A model generated the notes under the pieces. The model had not been told where the DNA came from and did not search any database. It worked only from the letters and a program-made list of their open reading frames with translations. The translations under genes were made by a program, and so were the position numbers. This document shows positions 17,390 through 26,009 of a stretch of 64,000 bases of DNA, in pieces (the stretch's first letter is position 1; every line of letters begins with the position of its first letter). Source of the DNA: Faecalimonas umbilicata (GTDB taxonomy: Bacteria; Bacillota; Clostridia; Lachnospirales; Lachnospiraceae); contig NZ_SLZV01000006.1 in NCBI RefSeq assembly GCF_004346095.1, positions 1 through 64,000 on the forward strand, in the 5' to 3' direction.

Positions 17390-18499
17390 TTGGAGAAGAA
17401 GGAATACGATATTATTAAAATAGTACAGCATGGAAAATATTGTGAGCGGATCCAGGATACAATTTTCGGACAGACGTTGATCTATTGGCTGAAATATCAC
17501 CCGCAGACAGCGAAAGAGGAATTGTGGAATCTTATGCGAAAGATGCTTCTGCAGATCACATGGTTTCATAAATACGGAGAAAAACAAACTTATGGTTACT
17601 TAAGTCCATACAGCGTCATTGTAAAGGAGGACGAAGAGATTTATCTTTTGGATCTGGAGGCCGAAGGAAGCAGAGAAACGGTACGTCAGATTCAAAGCCG
17701 GACGGTGCGGAAATACTTCTCAAATCCCGAAATTTACAAGCAGAAAGGAATCTGTGAGGCAGTAGATATTTATAGTTTTGGCAGAACACTTCAATATATG
17801 TTGTCCCAAAGTGAGCCGGATCCTCCATTGACAAAAAAGGAAGAATATCAGTTGGCAAAGCTGATCCAGAATTGTCTGAAGGCAGATGGAGAGAAGGGAT
17901 ATATTACTTTTTCTATGGTGGAGAAGCATTTCCCGAAATTAAGATCCAGGCGAAAAAGAGAAATAGAAAAGAAAATGCCAGTGGTTGCCCTTGGTTGTGC
18001 AGTGATGGTCATCTTTGGAAGCGCGGTTGGAAAAAGGATGACAGATCAGTCAAAAGAGAAGGGAAAAATCATACAGGCAGATGAGACAAGGGAGCAAGAG
18101 GGAGCGACCTTAGAAAATTTCGGATATACAGAGAAACTAGAAGAGGTTGTTTGGAAAATTTCAGAGCGGGAGCAAACAATAGATGGACAGGTACTTGCGT
18201 TAGAAATTTATTTAAAGGAGAGTGGTAGGGGAGCGGAAAAGGAAGAGGCATTTCTCTGTCTGGCACAGCGGTATGAGGAGAATGATCGGATAGATGATGC
18301 AGCGGAGATCTGCAGGAGAGGCAGAAAGGTACTTCCACAGTCAAAGTTGCTTGCGCTTACATATTTGGAGATTTTATGGAATGTGGAGGGATTGGAGCTT
18401 GAGATGAAAGCACAGGTGACAAAGGGGATCCTAACGGAACTACCAGAAATTCAGGAACAAGAACAGTTTAAAATATTGAAAAGAGCATACGGATTCTAA
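17390..18499 (+). CDS. Membrane-anchored pseudokinase-like protein with C-terminal helical repeats
   Basis: About 370 residues. The N-terminal half resembles the C-lobe of a Ser/Thr protein kinase: GYLSPYSVIVKEDEEIYLLD (near 70-88) stands where the catalytic loop and DFG motif would be, and CEAVDIYSFGRTLQYML (near 122-138) matches the post-APE helix. The HRD aspartate, DFG and the glycine-rich loop are not recognisable, so it is probably not an active kinase. A membrane span follows at about 196-214, then a region that looks like TPR-type helices. AGGAGG at 17377-17382 fits TTG 17390 (spacing 7) better than ATG 17384. It lies between two PPi-PFK genes. Confidence 0.6.
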   Translation: MEKKEYDIIKIVQHGKYCERIQDTIFGQTLIYWLKYHPQTAKEELWNLMRKMLLQITWFHKYGEKQTYGYLSPYSVIVKEDEEIYLLDLEAEGSRETVRQIQSRTVRKYFSNPEIYKQKGICEAVDIYSFGRTLQYMLSQSEPDPPLTKKEEYQLAKLIQNCLKADGEKGYITFSMVEKHFPKLRSRRKREIEKKMPVVALGCAVMVIFGSAVGKRMTDQSKEKGKIIQADETREQEGATLENFGYTEKLEEVVWKISEREQTIDGQVLALEIYLKESGRGAEKEEAFLCLAQRYEENDRIDDAAEICRRGRKVLPQSKLLALTYLEILWNVEGLELEMKAQVTKGILTELPEIQEQEQFKILKRAYGF

Positions 18500-18521
18500 A
18501 TTTTATTTTCAGGACAAAGAC

Positions 18522-18544
18522 ATAAAAACTCCCTAAAAAGGGAG
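18522..18544 (-). terminator. Terminator of the second PFK gene (minus strand)
   Basis: On the minus strand CTCCCT and AGGGAG (plus 18529-18534 and 18539-18544) form a stem followed by TTTTTATG. It ends transcripts coming from 19960. Confidence 0.7.
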
Positions 18545-18545
18545 G

Positions 18546-18575
18546 ATGCCAGATGGTATAAAACGCATCTGGCAT
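18546..18575. repeat. Perfect inverted repeat between the convergent genes
   Basis: ATGCCAGATG (18546-18555) and CATCTGGCAT (18566-18575) form a 10-bp stem with a 10-base loop, next to the terminator hairpin. It has no T run on the plus side. It may help separate the convergent transcripts. Confidence 0.5.
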
Positions 18576-18739
18576 GTATTATGAAAAAGTTTTTCTAAAA
18601 GTATGTGAATACTGTTAACGTCTGTTTCAAATGTTGTTTCATTTGATAGTCTTAGTATATGACATAGAAATGAAGAAACCGTGTGAATCAAATGAAAAAA
18701 ATTTGAAAGAAATATGAACAAAATGTGAATGGCAACAAG

Positions 18740-19960
18740 TTATCGACGGAAAGCAAATGCCGGGAGTCCGTTTTCAAATGGAACCTCAACGTTTCCCTGA
18801 ATCAGTGGCAGTGCATAGCGGATAAAATCTTCACTGATGTCAGAACCATCGTTTGTGATCCAGGAAAGAGGAACTCCTTTTTCTTTGTTGCAGATGTTGT
18901 TTACATCGGCGGTTGTGTAGGTAAGTTTATAAGGATTGTCATTTGTTCTCTGGAAAGATACCATTTTTCCTGTTTCCCCTAGAAGTGCAGCCTGTACACC
19001 ATAAGTTCCTGCGCAGACAGCCTCATCTAGGTCGGCAGCAGAGAGACAAGCAGAAGAGCATCTCTGGCTGACATTGAGTTCTACAGAGCGAACTTTAATA
19101 CCAAGACGTTCTTTTACGAGGTTTTCAAGATATTTTCCAGAACCCGTGAGCATCTTGTGACCGAAGTTGTCCACTCCGACATCGCTTGCATATTCACACA
19201 CAAATGTACCATTACCGTCGTTGATTCCTTCGGAGATACATACAACAAGGTTTGGTGTTGTCTCGAGTGCCGTTGATACTTTTTCGATGAAAGCATCCTG
19301 GTCAAAAGCGACTTCTGGAAGGTAGATCAAAACCGGGTTATCTTTTTCAAATTTGCGGGCAAGGACACTGGCAGCAGTCAGCCATCCGGCGTGGCGCCCC
19401 ATGATTTCCACGATTGTGACGGATTTTTTATTGTCGTAGACCGAAGCGTCGATGGCAATTTCACGGACAGTAGAAGCTACATATTTTGCAGCGCTTCCAA
19501 AGCCAGGTGTGTGGTCGGTTTCCACAAGGTCATTATCAATCGTTTTTGGAATCCCGATGAAACGGATATCACTCTGGATAGAGGCGGCATAGCGGGAAAG
19601 CTTGCTGACAGTGTCCATGGAGTCATTTCCACCAATATAGAAGAAGCAGCCAATGTTTCTGTCAGAAAATTTCTCAAACAATTGAGGATAAACAGCATCT
19701 GTAAGATCTTCCGGCAGCTTATAGCGGCAGGAACCCAAGTATGCTCCCGGTGTTGTGCGGATTCGCTCTAATTCCCCGTTTTCTGAAAGTGGACGCATGT
19801 CAATCACCTGATCGTTTAAAAATCCTTCAATCCCATTGATCATTCCAAAGACTGTCTCGATGGCATCTGTCTGACGGAGTCCTTCCGTTACAACACCGTA
19901 AAGGCTTCCATTGATTACAGCGGTTGGTCCGCCGGACTGTCCTACAATTATATTTTTCAT
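18740..19960 (-). CDS. 6-phosphofructokinase, pyrophosphate-type (second copy)
   Basis: The 406-residue protein is a paralogue of the one at 15913: NIIVGQSGGPTAVINGSL, YIGGNDSMDT and GIPKTIDNDL are all present, again giving the PPi-type Asp and Lys markers. IVEIMGRHAGWLTAAS is the fructose-6-phosphate-binding region. The chosen start (MKNIIV) has GGAGG upstream; the in-frame extension to 19975 runs through it. The two copies differ clearly in sequence, so they are not a recent duplication. Confidence 0.9.
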   Translation of the reverse strand: MKNIIVGQSGGPTAVINGSLYGVVTEGLRQTDAIETVFGMINGIEGFLNDQVIDMRPLSENGELERIRTTPGAYLGSCRYKLPEDLTDAVYPQLFEKFSDRNIGCFFYIGGNDSMDTVSKLSRYAASIQSDIRFIGIPKTIDNDLVETDHTPGFGSAAKYVASTVREIAIDASVYDNKKSVTIVEIMGRHAGWLTAASVLARKFEKDNPVLIYLPEVAFDQDAFIEKVSTALETTPNLVVCISEGINDGNGTFVCEYASDVGVDNFGHKMLTGSGKYLENLVKERLGIKVRSVELNVSQRCSSACLSAADLDEAVCAGTYGVQAALLGETGKMVSFQRTNDNPYKLTYTTADVNNICNKEKGVPLSWITNDGSDISEDFIRYALPLIQGNVEVPFENGLPAFAFRR

Positions 19961-20029
19961 GTAAATTACCTCCAAAAAATGATTATGCTTCTACTATATC
20001 GGAAATATCAGGAATTTACAATATAGCTG

Positions 20030-20058
20030 TTGGAAAATGTCAGGAAATGGATTATACT
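20030..20058 (+). promoter_or_regulatory. Promoter of the glycosyltransferase gene
   Basis: TTGGAA (20030-20035) and TATACT (20053-20058) are separated by 17 bases. They lie in the divergent gap with the second PFK gene, 34 bases before the start codon. Confidence 0.6.
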
Positions 20059-20091
20059 ATGGAAAGATTGAAAATAGATGAGGTGAACGAA

Positions 20092-21108
20092 ATGAAATAT
20101 TTATCCATTGCGATTCCATGTTACAATTCGGAGGATTATATGGACCGGGCAATACAGTCTCTTCTTCCGGGGGGAGAAGATGTGGAGATTATTATTGTAA
20201 ATGACGGATCGACAGACCACACATTAGAGATTGCAAGAAGGTATGAAAAAGAATATCCGACCATTGTAAAAGTGGTGGACAAAGAAAACGGAGGCCACGG
20301 GGATGCAGTGAATGAAGGGCTGAACCATGCCTCCGGTATGTATTTTAAAGTGGTAGACAGCGACGACTGGGTAGAAGAGACGGCGCTTGAGAAGATTCTG
20401 GATGTATTGAAGGGATGGTATCAGCAGGGAAGTCTGACGGACATGCTCATCTCTAATTATGTATATGAAAAGGTTGGAGTGAAGAATAAGAAAGTGATTC
20501 ATTACCGGAATGTACTTCCGCAGGATCGCATCATGACATGGGGGGATATCGGAAGATTTCGTCTGTCGCAGTATATTTTGATGCATTCTGTGATTTACCG
20601 GACAGAATTATTGCGTAATTGTGGATTGAAGCTGCCAAAGCATACATTTTATGTGGATAACATTTATGTGTACTATCCTTTGCCGCATGTTACATCACTA
20701 TATTATCTTGATGTTGATTTTTACCGGTACTTTATCGGAAGAGAGGATCAGTCAGTCAATGAGAAAAATATGATCAAACGTATTGATCAGCAGCTTTATG
20801 TGACAAGGACTATGATCGACATGTATTCTATGCGGAAAATTTCCAGCAGGAAGCTGAGAAATTACATGATCAACTATCTTGCGATTATGATGACAGTATC
20901 TTCGATTATTCTGATCCGCTCTAAGACAGAGGAAAATCTGGAGAAGAAAAAGGCGCTCTGGAAGTATCTGAAAGAAGTAGATTATCGGGTATATTGGAAG
21001 ATTCGGTACAGTATTCTTGGACAGACGATGAATCTTCCGGGAAATTCCGGAAGAAAAGTATCGGTGCTTGCGTATGAGGTGGCGAGAAGGATCATCGGAT
21101 TTAATTAA
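20092..21108 (+). CDS. Family 2 glycosyltransferase
   Basis: The 338-residue protein has a GT-A fold N-terminus: LSIAIPCYNSEDYMDRAIQS, VEIIIVNDGSTDHT, NGGHGDAVNEGL and the metal-binding DSDDWVE near residue 90. No C-terminal membrane helix is evident. It probably makes part of a cell-surface glycan, but donor and acceptor cannot be read. ATG 20092 follows GAGGTG; the in-frame stretch back to 19924 covers the promoter and overlaps the divergent gene and is not coding. Confidence 0.87.
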   Translation: MKYLSIAIPCYNSEDYMDRAIQSLLPGGEDVEIIIVNDGSTDHTLEIARRYEKEYPTIVKVVDKENGGHGDAVNEGLNHASGMYFKVVDSDDWVEETALEKILDVLKGWYQQGSLTDMLISNYVYEKVGVKNKKVIHYRNVLPQDRIMTWGDIGRFRLSQYILMHSVIYRTELLRNCGLKLPKHTFYVDNIYVYYPLPHVTSLYYLDVDFYRYFIGREDQSVNEKNMIKRIDQQLYVTRTMIDMYSMRKISSRKLRNYMINYLAIMMTVSSIILIRSKTEENLEKKKALWKYLKEVDYRVYWKIRYSILGQTMNLPGNSGRKVSVLAYEVARRIIGFN

Positions 21109-21274
21109 CGTACGGTCATTTTTATTTCTTGCTGTGTTGGAAATATATTCGTTGTGCAAAGAGCATCAGAGAAGAAAATGGAAAAGAATGTATAAAAGAC
21201 GGTGTCTGGTAACATACTTCTGAGTGTAACGATGGGAGAATCGTGAAATTGTGAGAAGAAAGAGGTAGGAAACT

Positions 21275-21898
21275 ATGGCACAGAGTTTGAAAAACAGTAG
21301 AACAAAGGAAAATTTGATGAAAGCATTTGCGGGAGAGAGTCAAGCCAGAAATCGCTATACCTTTGGAGCAGAGCTTGCGCGCAGGCAGGGACTATATGCA
21401 GTCGAAAAGATATTCTTATTTACAGCGGAGCAGGAACGGGCACATGCAGAGCGTTTCTATGAGCTGTTGAAAGAGATGACAGGGGAGACGATCGAAATTC
21501 AGGGGACTTATCCGATTGACGACAACGAACAGATTTTTGGGGCTTTGAAGGCGGCTCAACATAATGAATTCGAGGAAGCAGATGATGTGTATCAGGCTTT
21601 TGGAGAGACTGCAAAGGAAGAAGGATTTTTAGAGGTTGCTTCTGCGTTCTTTCAGATTGCAGAGGTAGAAAAACTTCACGGGAGAAGATTTGCCAAAGTG
21701 GCAAGACTTTTGGAGGATGGTTCTTATTTTCAGGCGGCAAAAGAAGGAAAATGGATGTGTCTGAACTGTGGGCATATCCACTCCGGAAAACAAGTTCCGG
21801 GAATCTGTCCGTTGTGCAGGCATGAGAGAGGATATTTTATCCCACTGTCACTTGCACCGTATACAGGAGCGTTGACAGGAAGTGAAATGGAAGAATAA
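21275..21898 (+). CDS. rbr: Rubrerythrin
   Basis: The 207-residue protein has an N-terminal four-helix diiron domain (E21, E54/H57, E132/H135) and a C-terminal rubredoxin-like centre with C162, C165, C178 and C181. Rubrerythrins reduce hydrogen peroxide with electrons from NADH-linked rubredoxin systems and protect anaerobes from oxidative stress. An AGAGGTAGG ribosome-binding site precedes the ATG. It appears monocistronic; no clear promoter was recognised in the 166-base gap upstream. Confidence 0.95.
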   Translation: MAQSLKNSRTKENLMKAFAGESQARNRYTFGAELARRQGLYAVEKIFLFTAEQERAHAERFYELLKEMTGETIEIQGTYPIDDNEQIFGALKAAQHNEFEEADDVYQAFGETAKEEGFLEVASAFFQIAEVEKLHGRRFAKVARLLEDGSYFQAAKEGKWMCLNCGHIHSGKQVPGICPLCRHERGYFIPLSLAPYTGALTGSEMEE

Positions 21899-21967
21899 AA
21901 CAGAAGAATTAAAAAAGCAAAGGTATTTTTGCCATCCTATCTGAATAAAGTGTGATGGGGTGATCAT

Positions 21968-23554
21968 ATGGCAGACCAGAAAATTGAAAATTTATTGAAT
22001 CTGGCACTGAGTGCAAGTGAAGAAGAACGAGAAAAATCTTTGGAGTTGGATGTGGGATACTACCCGATTGCACGAACATGGGAAGTGATTATAAAATATT
22101 CGGGAACGCTTGGGCAGGTTAGAGAAATTGCAGAGAGTGTTGTGGAATTGAGTAATGAGTTTGCTATTGTGACTGTCCGGGAAGATCGTCTGGAAGCGCT
22201 GTCGGGGATTGAGGCGGTAGAGTATATAGAGAAGCCCAAGCGATTGTTTTTTCAAGTGGAAAATGGAAGAAGAGTGTCTTGTATGACTTCGGTGCAGATC
22301 CGACCGCCAAAACTTTATGGGGCCGGTGTGCTTGTGGCAATCATTGATTCAGGGATTGATTATGCAAATCTGGATTTCCGGAATGCAGATGGAACGACAA
22401 GAATTTATGCACTCTGGGATCAGACAATTCCCGGAAATCCACCGGAAGGCTATGTGCAGGGAACAGAATACACGCAGGAGAAGATCAATGAGGCGCTGCA
22501 GCAGGAGAACCGGACAGAACGAATGAAAATTGTACCAAGTGAAGATCGATCTGGGCATGGAACCGCTGTGGCGGGAATTGCAGCAGGAAATGGAAGAGGA
22601 AGTCAAGGAGCCCGCTATCAGGGAGTTGCATCTGAGAGCGGGATTCTTGTCGTCAAGCTCGGTACACCGAGGGAGGAAGGATTCCCAAGAACGACCGAAC
22701 TGATGCAGGCAATTGACTATGTGGTAAAGAAGGCTCAGAGAGCAGGAAGACCTGTCGCAATCAATATCAGTTTTGGAAATACATATGGTTCACACACCGG
22801 CACAAGTTTGTTGGAGCGATTTATTGCGGATATTGCAAACTTGTGGAAGAGCGTGATCTGTATCGGCATGGGAAATGAAGGTGCAAGTGCGGGGCATACT
22901 GCAGGAATCCTTAAAGAGAATACGGAAGAGCGGATTCCGCTTGCGGTACAGATGAAGGAGACGGTAATCAATGTGCAGATTTGGAAAAGATACCATGACA
23001 TTGTTGATATCTCTCTGATTTCTCCGGCAGGTGTGCAGATCGGACCGATACCAGAGGTAATCGGTACACAACGTTTTGTGGTCGGAGATACGGAAATTCT
23101 GCTGTATTATGGAGAGCCAAGTCCGTTTCATGTCTCACAGGAGATTTTTATCGAGTTTCTTCCAAAAGATTCGTATATTACGCCGGGCATATGGCAGTTT
23201 GTTCTGACTCCAAGAAAAATTGTGACAGGGGAATATGACTTATGGCTTCCGAGTGAGAATGTCTTGAACAGGGGAACTGCATTCCGCTACCCGACCGAGA
23301 GGGGGACATTGACGATTCCGTCGACTTCACAGAGAGTGATCAGTGTAGGAGCATACGATTCATTGACGTTTGCCTATGCAGATTTTTCGGGAAGAGGAGG
23401 ACTTGAAGGAGAAAGTAAACCGGATCTTGTGGCGCCAGGAGTAGATATTACAGCGCCGACACCGTCCGGAATTTATCAGACATTCACCGGAACATCGTTT
23501 GCTACACCATTTGTTTCCGGAGCGGCGGCACTTATGATGGAGTGGGGGGAATGA
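21968..23554 (+). CDS. S8 family peptidase (CspB-like), 5' part of an interrupted gene
   Basis: Of the 528 codons here, 526 are native. An N-terminal prodomain-like region (1-110) is followed by the subtilase domain with D127 (IIDSGID), H197 (SGHGTAVAG) and S510 (GTSFATP). A jellyroll-like insert lies between His and Ser, as in clostridial CspB-type germination proteases. After W526 the frame reads into mobile-element DNA and stops two codons later. The missing 50 C-terminal codons are at 40241-40393. The catalytic triad is intact, but the last helix and C-terminal tail are lost, so activity or stability is doubtful. A GGGGTG ribosome-binding site precedes the ATG. Confidence 0.9.
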   Translation: MADQKIENLLNLALSASEEEREKSLELDVGYYPIARTWEVIIKYSGTLGQVREIAESVVELSNEFAIVTVREDRLEALSGIEAVEYIEKPKRLFFQVENGRRVSCMTSVQIRPPKLYGAGVLVAIIDSGIDYANLDFRNADGTTRIYALWDQTIPGNPPEGYVQGTEYTQEKINEALQQENRTERMKIVPSEDRSGHGTAVAGIAAGNGRGSQGARYQGVASESGILVVKLGTPREEGFPRTTELMQAIDYVVKKAQRAGRPVAINISFGNTYGSHTGTSLLERFIADIANLWKSVICIGMGNEGASAGHTAGILKENTEERIPLAVQMKETVINVQIWKRYHDIVDISLISPAGVQIGPIPEVIGTQRFVVGDTEILLYYGEPSPFHVSQEIFIEFLPKDSYITPGIWQFVLTPRKIVTGEYDLWLPSENVLNRGTAFRYPTERGTLTIPSTSQRVISVGAYDSLTFAYADFSGRGGLEGESKPDLVAPGVDITAPTPSGIYQTFTGTSFATPFVSGAAALMMEWGE

Positions 23555-23596
23555 GTTATTATATTGTTAAGTTAGAAAGAACCCAGTAAATATAAG

Positions 23597-23621
23597 GGTT
23601 TCACTGACTTTTGTCCTACGA
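23597..23621 (+). repeat. Left-end motif, repeated in inverted form before the first recombinase
   Basis: GGTTTCACTGACTTTTGTCCTACGA-like sequence begins 50 bases inside the left end. Its near-copy on the minus strand at about 31466-31488 shares TTTCACTG and TTTTGTCCT, and a second at 31512-31540 shares TTTCA and GTCCTACGA. Such related sites near an end and near recombinase genes may be recombinase-binding sites. Confidence 0.45.
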
Positions 23622-23699
23622 AAAAATGAGAAATACCATGATAATTTTGATGATGAGTACCGGTATCAGAGTCAAAATTGAGTGGTGAAAAGGAGGTTT

Positions 23700-23817
23700 G
23701 CAATAATATAACTCAAGGTAGTCAGAGTATAAATTTGATAGGTGATTATGTAATGCAGTTTTTTTCCCGCCCGGAAGAATGATGTATTTATGTAGCAATG
23801 TTGAGAGTTATATTTGC
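23700..23817 (+). repeat. Inverted repeat pair in the element's left end
   Basis: GCAATAATATAACTC (23700-23714) and GAGTTATATTTGC (23805-23817) are near-complementary and enclose 90 bases with a T7 run and a CCCGCCCGG segment. The unit could fold into a long hairpin or mark an old insertion. I do not recognise an RNA family. The rest of 23555-23848 holds no gene. Confidence 0.35.
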
Positions 23818-23848
23818 GAGGCAAAACGAAAGAAAGGTGGCATAGAAT

Positions 23849-24223
23849 TTGAAAAAGACGATCTATGAAAAAATGGGTGGAGCATATATTAGGTATGGGG
23901 ATTATCTTATCCCATGTCTTACCCTGCCGGAGGAAAAACAGAGATTTATCGGTGTATGGTGGCAAAAACATTTGCGGTATTTGAAGGAGTACCGCAGGGG
24001 CATATATCTGAATCTGATTACAAGTGGAAAGTTAAATGATTATTTAGCTGATATAGAAGAACAGGCACAGGAACGTTTTGAAAGGGTTGTAGAGCAAATG
24101 GAACAGGCACAGGGGATTACAGAACAGTTAAAGGCAGACGATACCTTAGAGTGGATAGGGAGAATGAACAATATACAAGCATGTGCGAGGGAGATCGTAG
24201 ATAATGATATAATTTATCAATAA
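23849..24223 (+). CDS. TnpV-like transposon-encoded protein
   Basis: The 124-residue acidic, helical protein begins KKTIYEKMGGAYIRYGDYLIPCLTLP and contains GVWWQKHLRYLKEYRRGIYLNLITSGKLNDYLADIEEQA-type sequence, which matches the TnpV family found in Tn4451-like and related clostridial elements. Its function is unknown; association with large-serine-recombinase elements is established for the family. The start is TTG 23849 with AAAGGTGG upstream. It is the first gene inside the left end. Confidence 0.75.
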   Translation: MKKTIYEKMGGAYIRYGDYLIPCLTLPEEKQRFIGVWWQKHLRYLKEYRRGIYLNLITSGKLNDYLADIEEQAQERFERVVEQMEQAQGITEQLKADDTLEWIGRMNNIQACAREIVDNDIIYQ

Positions 24224-24240
24224 GGAAAGGAGTATGATGG

Positions 24241-24299
24241 AAAGCAAGTCTGAAGACGGCTTGCTTTTTGCTTTACAATGAAGGTGGTTGTTGTATAAT
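24241..24299 (+). promoter_or_regulatory. Terminator-promoter module before the two-component genes (repeat copy 1)
   Basis: AAAGCAAG (24241-24248) and CTTGCTTT (24260-24267) form a hairpin ending in a T run. TTTACA (24272-24277) and TATAAT (24294-24299), 16 bases apart, follow directly and should drive the response regulator. About 75 bases here are repeated at 29406-29480 in the same orientation. Translated, the module reads (M)ESKSEDGLLFALQ then stop, perhaps a relic C-terminus. Confidence 0.65.
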
Positions 24300-24348
24300 T
24301 ATATGTAAAGTAAAAAAGTTATTTAGTGTGAAGTAATAAAGGAAATAT

Positions 24349-25026
24349 ATGATGGGAAAGTATAAAATTTTGATAGTTGAAGATGATAGTGATTTAAGAG
24401 AAGGTCTTTCCTTCTCTTTTTCAAGTGATGGGTATGATGTTCTGGAGACAGAAACCAAAAAGGAAGGTTTACAGGAAATAAAGAAAGGTGGCTGTGATCT
24501 GGTTCTTCTTGACTGTAACTTACCGGATGGAACAGGGTTTGAACTTTGCAAAGAGGTTCGCAGTTACAGCAATATTCCGATTATTATGCTGACAGCTCGT
24601 GATACAGAGCTGGATGAGATAAAGGCTTTAGAATTAGGAGTAAATGATTACTTGTCAAAACCATTTTCTCTTGGAGTATTAAAGGCAAGAATGAAGCGGA
24701 TCCTTCAGGAAAAATCGGAAAGTACAAAAATTATCTCAGGAGAATTAAGCATAGATCAGAGTGTCTGCAAAGTATATAAACGAGACGAAGAGATTTCACT
24801 TAGCAAATTGGAATACCGTCTGTTATTGTATTTGGTTGAGAATAAGAATCATATCCTTTCTAAAGAGCAGATTTTAGAGAAAATATGGGATAGTGATGGG
24901 AAGTATGTAGATAACAATACGGTGTCTGTAAATATCAGCAGACTTCGTACAAAGATAGAGGATGATATATCGAAACCCAAATGGATCCAAACAGTTCATG
25001 GGATTGGATATATCTGGAAGGAATAA
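24349..25026 (+). CDS. OmpR-family response regulator
   Basis: The 225-residue protein has a receiver domain (LIVEDDSDLREG acidic pocket, phospho-acceptor D55 in LLDCNLPDG, TAR, and lysine in YLSKPF) and a C-terminal winged helix (LSKLEYRLLLYLVENKN, NTVSVNISRLRTKIE, TVHGIGYIW). It is the first gene of a regulator, kinase, ABC ATPase and permease cassette. Such cassettes in Firmicutes commonly control resistance to peptide antibiotics; here that is inference. Confidence 0.93.
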   Translation: MMGKYKILIVEDDSDLREGLSFSFSSDGYDVLETETKKEGLQEIKKGGCDLVLLDCNLPDGTGFELCKEVRSYSNIPIIMLTARDTELDEIKALELGVNDYLSKPFSLGVLKARMKRILQEKSESTKIISGELSIDQSVCKVYKRDEEISLSKLEYRLLLYLVENKNHILSKEQILEKIWDSDGKYVDNNTVSVNISRLRTKIEDDISKPKWIQTVHGIGYIWKE

Positions 25027-25030
25027 AAAG

Positions 25031-25936
25031 ATGTGGATTACGCTAATTTTAGCAATGCTTTTGTGTTTGTCGATTGGATATACCATATATCAAAAGAGAA
25101 AAACGTATCGCTTAATTGACCGTTTGTTGGATCGTGTGTTAAGCCGGGAAATGATTGTAGCTTCTGATCTGGAAGAAGGAGAATATTCTGCCCTTGTCAG
25201 CAAAATCAAGCAGATACAGGAAGTGCTTGGCAACCATGCGAGCAGTGCGGAACAAGAAAAAGAGCAGGTGAAAAGTTTGGTATCCAATATGTCTCATCAA
25301 TTAAAAACTCCCCTGGCGAATATTTCTCTTTATGCAGAAATTTTAGGTAAAGAGGAAATTACGCCAGAACAGAAAACAGTGTTTTCTGAAAAAATGCAAC
25401 GGCAGGTTGATAAACTGAGCTGGATTGTAGAGTCTTTATCGAAGATGGTAAAGTTGGAGCAAAATATTGATGGCTTCGAAGGGAAAGCAATAGGAATCAA
25501 GCAGACGATCTTAGACGCAGTAGATACGGTATATGAGAAACTGGAGAAAAAGGAAATCAACTTTACATTGGAACCATTTGAGGACAGATTATTGTATCAT
25601 AATCGTAAATGGACAGCAGAAGTATTTGTAAATTTGTTGGAAAATGCTGTTAAGTACACCGATAGAGGAGGAACCATTTCCATTTGCGTAAAAAGTTATG
25701 ATTTATACACTGAGATTCAGATTGCAGATAATGGGCGTGGTATCCGGCAGGAGGAAATGACCGATATATTCAAACGATTTTATAGAAGTCCAGAAGTTGA
25801 GAACCTGGAAGGTTCCGGGATTGGTTTATATCTCTCTAATCTGATTTTGGGGAAAGAGAAAGGATATATGACAGTGGATTCCGAGTACGGAAAGGGAAGT
25901 TGTTTTTCTGTATTCTTACAAAACTGTAAGAACTAA
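25031..25936 (+). CDS. Sensor histidine kinase with a single N-terminal membrane span
   Basis: The 301-residue protein has one membrane helix at about 2-20, a short cytoplasmic linker, a phospho-acceptor helix with H89 (SNMSHQLKTPLANI) and an ATPase domain (NLLENAVKY, DNGRGI, GSGIGLYLS). There is no extracellular sensor loop, so it may sense through the partner ABC permease, as small kinases of resistance modules do. ATG 25031 follows AAGGAA and lies four bases after the regulator stop. The in-frame stretch back to 24962 overlaps the regulator and is not used. Confidence 0.9.
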   Translation: MWITLILAMLLCLSIGYTIYQKRKTYRLIDRLLDRVLSREMIVASDLEEGEYSALVSKIKQIQEVLGNHASSAEQEKEQVKSLVSNMSHQLKTPLANISLYAEILGKEEITPEQKTVFSEKMQRQVDKLSWIVESLSKMVKLEQNIDGFEGKAIGIKQTILDAVDTVYEKLEKKEINFTLEPFEDRLLYHNRKWTAEVFVNLLENAVKYTDRGGTISICVKSYDLYTEIQIADNGRGIRQEEMTDIFKRFYRSPEVENLEGSGIGLYLSNLILGKEKGYMTVDSEYGKGSCFSVFLQNCKN

Positions 25937-25951
25937 TCATCCGTTTGTAAA
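25925..25951 (+). promoter_or_regulatory. Possible response-regulator binding repeats before the ABC genes
   Basis: TGTAAG (25925-25930) and TGTAAA (25946-25951) are direct repeats 21 bases (two helical turns) apart. They lie upstream of a possible -10, TATACT (25973-25978), that lacks a good -35. This arrangement would suit an OmpR-type activator, but it is a weak signal. Confidence 0.3.
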
Positions 25952-26009
25952 GAAATTGCAAGATACGGCAGTTATACTGGATGTATCAAGAAAAGAGGAG
26001 TGATGACGG

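Noticed and set aside
24237-24281. 14-codon peptide MESKSEDGLLFALQ as a leader peptide controlling the two-component genes
   Set aside because: The second copy at 29406 keeps the codons but has no start, so the coding likeness is better explained as a relic C-terminus within a repeated module.
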